DNA of 64,000 bases, from NCBI GenBank assembly GCA_045639525.1, contig JAZUDI010000010.1, positions 1 through 64,000 of the forward strand. Reading direction: 5' to 3'. A program made the position numbers and the translations under genes. A model generated the notes under the pieces. That model made no database searches, was not told where the DNA came from, and saw nothing but the letters and a program-made list of their open reading frames with translations. The first letter of the stretch is position 1, and the number at the start of each line of letters is the position of its first letter. Below are positions 25,881-34,065 of the stretch, piece by piece. The stretch is from UBA1181 sp045639525. Lineage in GTDB: Bacteria; Bacteroidota; Bacteroidia; Bacteroidales; Paludibacteraceae.

Positions 25881-26978
25881 ATGGAAATAACACTAACACC
25901 CATCCGCATCGGAGATTTATATGCGGGATTTAAAAATAGTGAAGAAGAAGGCGTATTTGGCTATGGTGGCAAACTGAATATTCGCCCCAAGTACCAACGC
26001 GAGTTTGTTTACAGCGAAAAGCAACAAGTGGCGGTAATTGATAGTATCCGCAAAGGGTTTCCGCTCAATGTCATGTATTGGGTAGAAAACGAGGATGGAA
26101 CGTTCGAACTACTCGATGGTCAACAACGTACAATGAGTATCTGCGAGTTCTTGAACGGCAACTTCTTTGTCGATTGGAACGGAACGCTTAAAAGTGGCGT
26201 AAACCTTACCCCTGACGAACGAAGAAAATTCGAGGATTATCAATTGATGGTATATATTTGTCGTAATGGTAGCGACGACGAAAAAATCAATTGGTTCGAA
26301 ACAATAAATATTGCAGGAGAAAAACTAACCAAGCAAGAGATTCGTAATGCAATATATTGCGGTGAATGGGTTACTGCAGCCAAACGCAAATTTAGCAAAA
26401 CAGGCTGCGTGGCTTACAAAATCGGCAGCGATTATATGAGCGGTTCACCCACTCGTCAGGATTATCTGGAGACAGCCATAGCGTGGATCAACAACGGTAA
26501 AATAAGAGAATATATGGCCATACATCAGCACGATAGTAATGCTGACGACCTATGGCTCTACTTTCAGAACGTAATCCAATGGGTACAAGCTAAGTTCTCC
26601 AAAAAACGTAGAGAGATGAAACAAGTGGCTTGGGGCGAACTTTACAACAAACACAAGGATGACAAACTTGACGCAACCGAGCTTGAGAAAAGAATTGCTG
26701 AGCTTATGAAAGATAGTGATGTGCAGAAAAAATCTGGCATCTACGCATACGTTTTGGACGGAGACGAGCACCACCTTGGCATCCGAGCTTTCGACGATAA
26801 CACCAAGCGAGAAGTGTACGAGAGGCAGAATGGTATTTGCAAAAATTGTGGCAAGCACTTTGAAATCGAGCAAATGGAAGCCGACCATATCACTCCATGG
26901 AAAGAGGGAGGACGCACCATCGCCGAAAACTGCCAAATGCTCTGTCGTGAGTGCAATAGGCGGAAGAGTGATAAATAA
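25881..26978 (+). CDS. DUF262 (ParB-like) plus HNH endonuclease protein
   Basis: 365 residues. The N-terminal DUF262 domain has the motif DGQQR at residues 79-83, the nucleotide-hydrolysing or ParB/Srx-like core used in GmrSD- and SspE-type defence nucleases. The C-terminal end is an HNH nuclease: CKNCGKHFE, then EADHITPWKEGG, then NCQMLCRECNRRK, with paired CxxC zinc-knuckle residues. It directly follows the methyltransferase (4 nt), so they are cotranscribed. I infer a DNA-cleaving defence role, with the methyltransferase protecting self DNA, but the target is not visible. Confidence 0.88.
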   Translation: MEITLTPIRIGDLYAGFKNSEEEGVFGYGGKLNIRPKYQREFVYSEKQQVAVIDSIRKGFPLNVMYWVENEDGTFELLDGQQRTMSICEFLNGNFFVDWNGTLKSGVNLTPDERRKFEDYQLMVYICRNGSDDEKINWFETINIAGEKLTKQEIRNAIYCGEWVTAAKRKFSKTGCVAYKIGSDYMSGSPTRQDYLETAIAWINNGKIREYMAIHQHDSNADDLWLYFQNVIQWVQAKFSKKRREMKQVAWGELYNKHKDDKLDATELEKRIAELMKDSDVQKKSGIYAYVLDGDEHHLGIRAFDDNTKREVYERQNGICKNCGKHFEIEQMEADHITPWKEGGRTIAENCQMLCRECNRRKSDK

Positions 26979-27039
26979 CCCCGCAGCGCTACAGAAAACA
27001 TCGGGCGGTGAATCGAATGGTTCGCCGCCTTTTTTATTG
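26923..27039 (+). repeat. direct repeat: HNH-gene tail plus terminator, copy 2
   Basis: The last 54 bp of the HNH gene plus the terminator repeat. The same combination recurs at 28455-28572, on the other side of ATPase 2. The hairpin is GGGCGGTGAA (27003-27012) with TTCGCCGCC (27021-27029) and a T run. Confidence 0.9.
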
Positions 27040-27063
27040 TAACACATAAGTTCTTTACGCCAC

Positions 27064-27164
27064 TTTATCGTCTATATTAGATAAAAACATAGTTGTTTTA
27101 TCGTTTATATCCAATACAAAAGATTGAATTTTGTCGATTATATTAGATAAAATGATTATTTTCG
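27064..27164 (+). promoter_or_regulatory. 33-bp-period dyad array upstream of ATPase 2
   Basis: Three 22-bp dyads of the form TTTATC-N10-GATAAA start at 27064, 27097 and 27130, exactly 33 bp apart. The second right arm is degenerate (AATACA) and the third left arm has one change. A probable -7 box TATTTTCG lies at 27157-27164 in the third unit, with a TTTG about 23 nt upstream. The position is equivalent to the arrays of the other three ATPase genes. Confidence 0.8.
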
Positions 27165-27185
27165 CACAAAAATAAACGGCAAATT

Positions 27186-28451
27186 ATGATAGACAAAAAT
27201 ACAGTCAAACGAATAATAATTGAAAATCAGCGTATTGCATCAAATATCACACTCAACGAAAGAGAATATGACTTTGAGGATAATTTGAACTATGTGTTGA
27301 TTGGACTCAGACGTGCAGGCAAATCCTATCTATTGTATCAAAGGATGCAGCAACTAATGAAGTCTGGTCATTCGGTTGACGAATTTCTATATTTTAACTT
27401 CGAGGACGAACGTCTTATTGGCATGATGGCCTCCGACTTGGATACTATTCTTTCATCTTATAGGGAGATGTATGACTACAAACCATTTGTGTTCTTGGAC
27501 GAGATTCAAATAATAGACGGATGGGAGAAATTTGCTCGCAGACTTGCCGATCAAGGGTATAGGGTATATATCACAGGCAGCAACGCGAAAATGTTAAGTT
27601 CAGAGATAGCAACAACGCTTGGCGGAAGATACCAAATAAAACGTGTGTTCCCTATGTCGTTCCGAGAGATGCTGAGGGCCAAAGGTGTTGATGTCGAAGA
27701 TAAAAATTTCGAATTTAAGAACCAAGATTTGATCAATAAGTATTTGGAGGAGTATTTTACATTTGGAGGTCTTCCTGAAATTGGCGGAGTGTTAGACAAA
27801 AGAGGTTGGCTTAGCGGTCTCTTTTCAAAAATTTTCTTCGGTGACCTGATTGCCCGTTATTCCATACGAAACGACAAGTCAATTAAGTATGTGGTACAGA
27901 AGATTGCGGAAAGTGTAAAGCAACCTGTGTCGTACAACAGAATTGCCAACATGGTGTCGAGCATAGGAAAAAAGATTTCTACAGATACAGTAATTGATTA
28001 CTTGGATTATATGAACGAATCGTGGTTGCTTATCCCCATAGAGAATTTTGCAGCCAAATTTGTAGAGAAAGCATCCAACAAGAAGTACTATTTCATAGAC
28101 AATGGAATACTAAATTTGTTTCTGACTGATCCCAATACGAGTTTACTAGAAAATATGGTGGCAGTCAGCCTCTACAAGCAATATGGTGATAATGTCACTT
28201 TTTATAATACCAACATAGAAGTGGATTTTTATTTGCAGGATCAAAAGACCGCTATCCAGGTAAGCTATTCGCTCAAAGATGAGGAGACTCGCAAAAGAGA
28301 GGTTCGCGCACTTGAAAAATTATCTTCTACAGTTGAAATAGATCATCTATTTATCATCACCATGTATGATGAAGAGGTAATAAATACCATCCATAGCGTA
28401 ATTAACGTGCTTCCCTTGTGGAAGTGGCTTTTGAGGGTAAAACTGTGCTGA
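27186..28451 (+). CDS. AAA+ ATPase with DUF4143-type C-terminus (ATPase 2)
   Basis: 421 residues. Walker A GLRRAGKS with Lys46; Walker B FVFLDEIQII; sensor ITGSNAKML; then FPMSFREMLRAKG, the characteristic stretch after the ATPase core. The DUF4143 domain ends in TNIEVDFYLQDQKTAIQVSYSL, where the PD-(D/E)XK lysine is replaced (QVS). The final codons (VKLC, stop) abut a copy of the HNH-gene tail 3 nt later, so the 3-prime end lies at a recombination junction. AT-rich. Leader about 15 nt from the predicted promoter. Confidence 0.88.
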   Translation: MIDKNTVKRIIIENQRIASNITLNEREYDFEDNLNYVLIGLRRAGKSYLLYQRMQQLMKSGHSVDEFLYFNFEDERLIGMMASDLDTILSSYREMYDYKPFVFLDEIQIIDGWEKFARRLADQGYRVYITGSNAKMLSSEIATTLGGRYQIKRVFPMSFREMLRAKGVDVEDKNFEFKNQDLINKYLEEYFTFGGLPEIGGVLDKRGWLSGLFSKIFFGDLIARYSIRNDKSIKYVVQKIAESVKQPVSYNRIANMVSSIGKKISTDTVIDYLDYMNESWLLIPIENFAAKFVEKASNKKYYFIDNGILNLFLTDPNTSLLENMVAVSLYKQYGDNVTFYNTNIEVDFYLQDQKTAIQVSYSLKDEETRKREVRALEKLSSTVEIDHLFIITMYDEEVINTIHSVINVLPLWKWLLRVKLC

Positions 28452-28454
28452 AAA

Positions 28455-28508
28455 CCGAAAACTGCCAAATGCTCTGTCGTGAGTGCAATAGACGGAAGAG
28501 CGATAAGT
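28455..28508 (+). pseudogene. remnant of an HNH endonuclease gene (3-prime tail only)
   Basis: 54 bp matching the last 54 bp of the intact HNH gene (26923-26976) at 51 positions. All three differences are synonymous, so the same C-terminal peptide (ENCQMLCRECNRRKSDK, stop) is preserved. It therefore derives from a second, diverged HNH gene rather than from a fresh copy of the neighbour. It has no start or upstream part. Confidence 0.85.
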
Positions 28509-28572
28509 AACCCCCTATCGCAGCTCTTGGAAAAACATCGGGCGGTGAATCGAATGGTTCGCCGCCCTTTTT
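28509..28572 (+). terminator. terminator repeat, copy 3 (after ATPase 2)
   Basis: Hairpin arms GGGCGGTGAA (28540-28549) and TTCGCCGCCC (28558-28567) with a T run. The 5-prime part (AACCCCCTATCGCAGCTCT) matches the rng copy better than the neighbouring HNH copy. It would terminate ATPase 2. Confidence 0.85.
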
Positions 28573-28815
28573 GAAAAAGGCTAGTATATACTTTTTGACC
28601 CCAAGTGATAAAAACACCATCAGCGATGGCAGTACTTATAGGAACTATGTAGATTGACACCAACTTTTTATGGAATGACACCAAATTATGTAGGCAATGT
28701 CAGAAAGACGTCACACGGGCAACCCTGTACATACTCTGACACGAAGTGAAGAGGATGTGCTGGGTGGATTGTCGAAATAGTTTTATATCTTTGCAACGAA
28801 GAAAAGTACTGCTCT
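28573..28815 (+). promoter_or_regulatory. upstream region of the C10 protease with -7 box
   Basis: About 240 bp without a gene. TATCTTTG at 28786-28793 is a good -7 box, about 23 nt before the start codon; no well-spaced TTTG is seen. Short TGACACCAA-like repeats at 28654-28690 are too irregular to interpret. Confidence 0.5.
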
Positions 28816-31320
28816 ATGAAGAATATTTTCGTATTGTTATCACTCCTTCCTACCCTCCTTCTTGCACAGACCATCGAAGTAGGAGAGGCTGAGAATAAAG
28901 CCCTGCAGTTCCTGCAGACAAAGAAACAGACACAGTCAAAGACACAGACACGCGCCTCGCAGCAGGAGGTGCAACTCTCACTGGCCTATACCTCACAGGC
29001 GGGCGATGAGACCTACTACTATGTCTTCAACAACGACGCAGGAGGCTTTGTTATCATGGGCGGTGACGAGGCTGCGAAGGAGGTGCTCGGCTACTCTGAC
29101 AAGGGTACGTTCGACTACGCCCTCATCCCCGATAATATGCGCTGGTGGCTCAGTCAGTATGACGCAGAGATCAGCCACGCTATCGGGGAGGTGAAGGCAG
29201 GTCGCACCAGTGTCATGAAATACGCTAAGACACGTTCATCACGGCCGGATATCCCCGCCATGCTCACCACCGAGTGGGGACAGAAGGAGCCTTACAACTG
29301 CCAGATACCGACCTACGCTGCCGGATATACGGGCGAGAATGCACTCGTGACCGGCTGTGTGCCTACCGCAGCGGCACAGGTGATGAGGTATTACGAGTGG
29401 CCCGATACGGGTGTAGGATCGGCCACCATGACTAGCATGTATCATGACCTGACCTTCGAAGCCGACTTCGAACACACTTATTATGACTGGGCGCACATGG
29501 CCGACACCTATACCAATGGCACCTATACGGGTTCAACAGAAGAGGTTGCCGTGGGTACGCTGATGTATCAACTGGGTGTGGCCGTGAATGCAGAGTATTC
29601 TACTAGTAACACAAGTGCCAAAACTGAGAACTTGATTTCCCGTCTGACCAGTACCTTCAAATATAACAAAGGCATGACCTATGTGTCAAGGCAGTTTTAT
29701 TCTGATGCGGAATGGGAGCAGCTGATTTATGAAGAACTGGCTAAGGGTCAGCCTGTGGTTTATGGTGGCTTTGCAAAACAGGATAACGAATTCATGGGGC
29801 ACCAATTTGTCTGTGACGGTTATGAGGATGGCCGATGGCACATCAACTGGGGATGGTATGGCTATTATAATACAACCTTCCTGCTGACGGCATCGGCCAC
29901 AGAAGAGGCATTGCGCCCTGCTGGAACTGGTACAGGTGGTGCGGTTGCCAGTACCAACTATTCCTACTATCAGGATGCCATCATCGGCATGTGTCCTGAT
30001 AAGGACGGCTCCAGCGAATATAGAAAGGATTCGCTCGTTATTACAGAACTCTACTTAGATAATAATTATTGCTACATGCCGGGCGATGTAGTCGCAGCGA
30101 GGGTATCAGTAGAAACACTCGGTAAGGACGGCTATCCTATGCAAGTCAGGTACAAACTCGTGAATACAAAAGATGACAATGAGATACTGAATATCCCAGA
30201 TGTCTATACGGTCACTATAACTCCTGAAGAGCCAAGTTTTTTTAATGCCACATTCACCATACCTGCCGAAGCCAAATTGGGAACCACCTATCAGGTAGTG
30301 CCCATGATGGAGGATGAGCAGGGTGAGTGGAGACCGATCGCAGCCAAGCCGGGTGCAAATTTCACTAAACTGATCATACCGGCCTGGTCAGGGATAGGTC
30401 CAGATGACGATCAGTCGGTCAAGATCTTTAATAATGGCTATATCTCGGCCGATAGTCCAATCGGCAATGTCTTTGTGCATAACTATTCTCTGAAGACAGT
30501 GACACAGGCAATGGTCCTCTGGGTATATCCGGAAGAAGGTGGCGACAGTATTGACTATTTCGATCTTGGTGAGTTGACACTGGAGAGGAATGGTTTGAAT
30601 ATGCTCGACTTTAACTATCAGGATCTTCACAGCCAGACCTTACCTGACAAGCCTCAGACGCTGGTGCCTGGCCATAATTACCTGCTCCGCTTTCAGAACC
30701 TGACTACAGGGGAACTCATGAAGGAGGCGGTACCCCTCTACTTCCGCGAGTCGCAGACCATCGAGTTCACCGCCCCTGAGTCTGGCTGGGGAACCCTCTG
30801 CCTGCCTTTCAACTATACTAATCTGCCGAAGGACTTGTCGACCTTTGGTATACTCAGTATCGACAATGACGAGCTTTCTTTGTTAGATTATAATATCTTC
30901 TATTTCGACCTTCCTTTCATCATACACGGCACACCAGGCACTACCTATCGCTTCTCTGGCCCTGTCACTCCCGTAGGATTGCGTACAAAGAGTCACCTGA
31001 CCGCCAGCACCGAGTGCGATATCTACGCCCCTAAGGGCAGCTACGTGCTGCAGTGCCGCGATGGCATCACGGGCTTCTATAAGGTGCACGAAGATAATCA
31101 GGTGCTTGTAAAGCGATACGAAGTTTACCTCGTGCCCGATGAGGAATGTGGTGACTTCATCAGCCTTGGTGAGTACTATGAGTCACCTACTGTCATCGAG
31201 GACATCTACATGCGCACTGACGATTGCTATACCCAAACTTACAATCTCCTAGGTATTGAGGTGAGTGACGATTACCGTGGTATCGTGATCAGCAAGGGTA
31301 AAAAATATATCAGGAAGTAA
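28816..31320 (+). CDS. secreted C10-family (streptopain-like) cysteine protease
   Basis: 834 residues. Signal peptide (MKNIFVLLSLLPTLLLAQ), a Spi-like propeptide (EAENKALQFLQTKK ... GGFVIMGGDEAAKEVLGYSDKG), then the catalytic domain with Cys181 (TGCVPTAAAQVMRYY) and His329 (GHQFVCDGYEDGRWHINWGWYG). About 400 residues of beta-sandwich follow. The C-terminus TYNLLGIEV ... GIVISKGKKYIRK looks like a type IX secretion sorting tail. It is probably exported to the surface or medium. Codon and base choice is richer in GC than the flanking ATPases. Confidence 0.9.
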   Translation: MKNIFVLLSLLPTLLLAQTIEVGEAENKALQFLQTKKQTQSKTQTRASQQEVQLSLAYTSQAGDETYYYVFNNDAGGFVIMGGDEAAKEVLGYSDKGTFDYALIPDNMRWWLSQYDAEISHAIGEVKAGRTSVMKYAKTRSSRPDIPAMLTTEWGQKEPYNCQIPTYAAGYTGENALVTGCVPTAAAQVMRYYEWPDTGVGSATMTSMYHDLTFEADFEHTYYDWAHMADTYTNGTYTGSTEEVAVGTLMYQLGVAVNAEYSTSNTSAKTENLISRLTSTFKYNKGMTYVSRQFYSDAEWEQLIYEELAKGQPVVYGGFAKQDNEFMGHQFVCDGYEDGRWHINWGWYGYYNTTFLLTASATEEALRPAGTGTGGAVASTNYSYYQDAIIGMCPDKDGSSEYRKDSLVITELYLDNNYCYMPGDVVAARVSVETLGKDGYPMQVRYKLVNTKDDNEILNIPDVYTVTITPEEPSFFNATFTIPAEAKLGTTYQVVPMMEDEQGEWRPIAAKPGANFTKLIIPAWSGIGPDDDQSVKIFNNGYISADSPIGNVFVHNYSLKTVTQAMVLWVYPEEGGDSIDYFDLGELTLERNGLNMLDFNYQDLHSQTLPDKPQTLVPGHNYLLRFQNLTTGELMKEAVPLYFRESQTIEFTAPESGWGTLCLPFNYTNLPKDLSTFGILSIDNDELSLLDYNIFYFDLPFIIHGTPGTTYRFSGPVTPVGLRTKSHLTASTECDIYAPKGSYVLQCRDGITGFYKVHEDNQVLVKRYEVYLVPDEECGDFISLGEYYESPTVIEDIYMRTDDCYTQTYNLLGIEVSDDYRGIVISKGKKYIRK

Positions 31321-31356
31321 TTCGAATCACATTACAAGACGGAAGCACGTTTGCCC

Positions 31357-31451
31357 AAATCCACAAGCGAATAAAACCAAGCATCGGCATATCCTCATTT
31401 GCCTGAAAGGCAATATTTCAGTAACCGATTGCATCGACGAAGGAGGTGCTG
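31357..31451 (+). repeat. 94-bp direct repeat, copy A (left of ATPase 3)
   Basis: Recurs at 32971-33063 on the other side of ATPase 3, with the last about 55 bp nearly identical. It contains a short hairpin TTGCCT-gaa-AGGCAA. It may be a gene end; no protein was recognised. Confidence 0.85.
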
Positions 31452-31495
31452 CGAAAAAGGTTAACCTCCTCAGTTGTAAGGGGCAACACATAGAC

Positions 31496-31600
31496 TTTGC
31501 CTACTCTTTTCACGCTTTCATACCAAATTTTGCATACTCTTTTTACATTTTTACACCAAATCTTGCCTACTCTTTTTACGGTTTTTATAATTTTGTACTT
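31496..31600 (+). promoter_or_regulatory. 33-bp-period repeat array upstream of ATPase 3
   Basis: Three units start at 31502, 31535 and 31568, each opening with TACTCTTTT; the first two match at 26 of 33 positions. The third contains TAATTTTG (31588-31595), a -7 box, with TTG 22 nt upstream at the end of unit two. The predicted leader is about 14 nt. Confidence 0.85.
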
Positions 31601-31615
31601 AAAATATAGACATTT

Positions 31616-32935
31616 ATGAATTATATAGAGAGAACAATAGATAAGGTATTGCTTGATTGGTCGAATTCACACAATAGAAAACCATTGTTGTTAAGAGGAG
31701 CTAGGCAAGTTGGCAAAACGAGTGCGGTTCGTAATTTGGGCAAATCATTTAAGAGTTATGTTGAAGTCGACCTAAACGAAAGGAAAGACATTCATCACCT
31801 TTTCGACCCCAAGTACACACCACAACAAATATGTGATAATCTAAGCCTTGTTTTAGGAGTTTCTATAGTACCAGGAGAGACACTTCTTCTTTTGGATGAG
31901 ATTCAATCATGCATGGAAGCTATTAACAAACTAAGGTATTTTTACGAACGATATCCAGAACTACATGTTGTTGCGACAGGATCATTATTAGAATTCGCCC
32001 TTGAGGAACTTCCTTCTTTTGGAGTAGGAAGAGTGGAATCAGTATATATGTATCCATTTTCTTTTAAGGAATTTCTAAATGCCACAGGAAATGCAAATCT
32101 TGTTTCGGCAATAGATTCTGCTTCTGTGGATGCTCCATTGCACGATATCATTCATACTAAAGCAAATGATCTTCTGAAATTGTTCATGGCAATAGGAGGA
32201 ATGCCAGAAGTGATTGCGACTTATACCACCACACACAGTTTATTTGAATGTCAAAAGGTACTGAATGTATTGGTAGAGTCTTATAGAGATGATTTTGTTA
32301 AGTATAGGAAGCGAATTGACCCTAAGTTGATTGCGGAAGCATGGCTTTCTGTAGCAGAGCAAGGACAAGGGAAATTCATATACTCACGAGTAAATGGAGA
32401 ATTGCGAACAGAGACCATCAAACGTGCCGTAGACACACTTGTTTTGGCAGGACTTGTTTTGCCAGTAGTGCACACTTCCGCTAATGGACTTCCCTTGGGA
32501 GCAGAAGCTAATCATAAATACAGCCGTATGATTATGATTGACACTGGAATTGTTCAGAAGATATTGAATCTCAATATTGTGGATTTTATCGCATCGGAAG
32601 ATATAAAAGCAATCAATAGAGGGGCATTAACAGAACTCTTTATAGGACAAGAAATCGCTAAGAGTTCATCTCCCTATTCGAAACCATCATTGTATTGTTG
32701 GCATCGTGAAGAGAAAGATGGCAATGCGGAAATAGATTATATAATAGAAAAGGATGGTAAGATTCTTCCTATTGAAGTAAAAGCAGGAACCAGCGGATCT
32801 ATGCAAAGTCTTCGCTACTTCCTAAAAACAAAAAAACTGCCATTGGGACTTCGTACATCTCTTGAAAATTTTTCAAAGTATGATAACATCGAAGTTATTC
32901 CATTATATGCATTTGGAAGTTTCTTAATGAAATAG
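31616..32935 (+). CDS. AAA+ ATPase with DUF4143 nuclease-like domain (ATPase 3)
   Basis: 439 residues. Walker A GARQVGKT with Lys34; Walker B LLLLDEIQSC; sensor VVATGSLLEFAL; then YMYPFSFKEFLNATG. The DUF4143 domain ends with an intact PD-(D/E)XK-type pattern, NAEIDYIIEKDG followed by LPIEVKAGTSGS, unlike ATPases 1 and 2. Very AT-rich compared with core genes. Bracketed by 94-bp direct repeats. Family function is unsettled; proposed roles include nucleic-acid handling or defence. Confidence 0.9.
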   Translation: MNYIERTIDKVLLDWSNSHNRKPLLLRGARQVGKTSAVRNLGKSFKSYVEVDLNERKDIHHLFDPKYTPQQICDNLSLVLGVSIVPGETLLLLDEIQSCMEAINKLRYFYERYPELHVVATGSLLEFALEELPSFGVGRVESVYMYPFSFKEFLNATGNANLVSAIDSASVDAPLHDIIHTKANDLLKLFMAIGGMPEVIATYTTTHSLFECQKVLNVLVESYRDDFVKYRKRIDPKLIAEAWLSVAEQGQGKFIYSRVNGELRTETIKRAVDTLVLAGLVLPVVHTSANGLPLGAEANHKYSRMIMIDTGIVQKILNLNIVDFIASEDIKAINRGALTELFIGQEIAKSSSPYSKPSLYCWHREEKDGNAEIDYIIEKDGKILPIEVKAGTSGSMQSLRYFLKTKKLPLGLRTSLENFSKYDNIEVIPLYAFGSFLMK

Positions 32936-32970
32936 TAGAATGAAATGGTGCAACATTAATATCTATTTCA

Positions 32971-33063
32971 AAATCCACAAGCGACCAAACCAATCATAGT
33001 GAATCCCTATTTGCCTGTAAGGCAATATTTCAGTAACCGATTGCATCGACGAAGGAGATGCTG
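32971..33063 (+). repeat. 94-bp direct repeat, copy B (right of ATPase 3)
   Basis: Second copy of the repeat at 31357-31451, located 39 bp before the stop codon of the convergent EamA gene. Any frame open in copy A is broken here, so it is unlikely to code. Confidence 0.85.
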
Positions 33064-33101
33064 TCGGTTAGGCGTAACGAGGAGTCAATGACCGGAAGAT
33101 A

Positions 33102-34004
33102 CTATCTCAGCGCCCCTACCGTCAACAACGCCACGCCACACAAGATACCACAGAGCAACAGCCCCTTGAGCTTCAAATTCTTTTCACCCAAGAAGAGCGC
33201 GCCGTACAAGAATGGCACCACCGCACCCGAACGACGGATCGTGGAGACGATGGAGATCAAAGAACCTTCGGAAGAGAGGGCCCAGAAGTAGACATAATCG
33301 GCGAATATCAAAAAGATAGAGATGCCCGCAATGCTCCACCGCCACTCAAAAGGAGTAGTCTTCTTGCGGTTCGGATACCACATCGTGAAGAGAATCACGA
33401 GCATCAGCAACGCTTGGTACATCGTACTGAATACCTGCACGCCTACCCGATCGAAGGAGCGCATCAAATGCTTATCATAAAGGCCGCTGGCCGCTCCCAA
33501 GAGCGTCGCCAAGATGATGAGCCAAATCCATTTATTCTTTTTCCAAGAGATACCCTCCTTCAACCCCGCCAACGAGAAGCAGTAGAAGAAAAAGATGGTA
33601 ACCACCACGCCTACCGCCTGTAAAGGGGTCAAATGCTCCGAAAAGATGAAGAAGGCACCGATAACCGTCCACATCGGTTGGGTGGCGCGAATAGGCGAAA
33701 AGATGGTGATGGGAACATATTTCATGCCGAAATAGGCCGAAATCCAAGAGCCTAAAACGATGGCGGACTTTAAAAAGATGCGCAAATGGGTGGAGAGATC
33801 CATCTTCGGCACATAGAAATAACTGCCCTCCATTACCTGCGGCGCAAAGGTCGATAGCAAGAGGAAGGGGGTGAAGATCACCGCCGAGATGAAGATGGAG
33901 GAGGCCAAGACAGGGATGACCGCATTCTCCTTTAAAGAACGCTTTTTGAAAACGTCATAGATGCCCAACAAAAGGGCGGAACATAAGGCTAATAAAACCC
34001 ACAC
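33102..34004 (-). CDS. EamA/DMT-family membrane transporter
   Basis: 300 residues with ten hydrophobic segments arranged as two repeats of five, the drug/metabolite transporter fold. The start is GTG at 34004 (MWVLLALCSALLLGIYDVFKK): no in-frame ATG precedes it and a stop lies just upstream. The substrate is unknown. Convergent with rng across the accessory island. Confidence 0.85.
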   Translation of the reverse strand: MWVLLALCSALLLGIYDVFKKRSLKENAVIPVLASSIFISAVIFTPFLLLSTFAPQVMEGSYFYVPKMDLSTHLRIFLKSAIVLGSWISAYFGMKYVPITIFSPIRATQPMWTVIGAFFIFSEHLTPLQAVGVVVTIFFFYCFSLAGLKEGISWKKNKWIWLIILATLLGAASGLYDKHLMRSFDRVGVQVFSTMYQALLMLVILFTMWYPNRKKTTPFEWRWSIAGISIFLIFADYVYFWALSSEGSLISIVSTIRRSGAVVPFLYGALFLGEKNLKLKGLLLCGILCGVALLTVGALR

Positions 34005-34013
34005 AATTTAATT

Positions 34014-34045
34014 ATGAATTTTGAATTATGAATTTTGAATTATGA
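34014..34045. repeat. AT-rich 14-bp tandem repeat
   Basis: About 2.3 copies of GAATTATGAATTTT lie just upstream of the EamA GTG start. Their role is unknown; such AATTATGAATT runs are frequent in Bacteroidota intergenic DNA. Confidence 0.7.
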
Positions 34046-34065
34046 ATCGTTGGTTCGACGGTCAA

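Larger units (their letters stand above)
31321..31615 (+). other. intergenic region with direct repeat and array, upstream of ATPase 3
   Basis: 295 bp without a gene, made of the 95-bp direct repeat copy A (31357-31451), a short link, and the 33-bp array. A small frame ending in a run of FAYSF/LAYSF repeats is only a by-product of the 33-bp period. Confidence 0.8.

Noticed and set aside
28595..28700. Decayed fifth 33-bp array before the C10 protease
   Set aside because: TGACACCAA-like motifs recur at 21 and 59 bp, not 33, and no ATPase follows.
28816..31320. C10 protease as cargo of the ATPase cassettes
   Set aside because: It lies outside the duplicated brackets of ATPases 2 and 3 and has its own promoter; no repeat ties it to either module.
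31370..31600. Coding remnant ending in FAYSF repeats in front of ATPase 3
   Set aside because: The frame is interrupted in the second copy of the repeat and its end is the 33-bp array; no protein family recognised.
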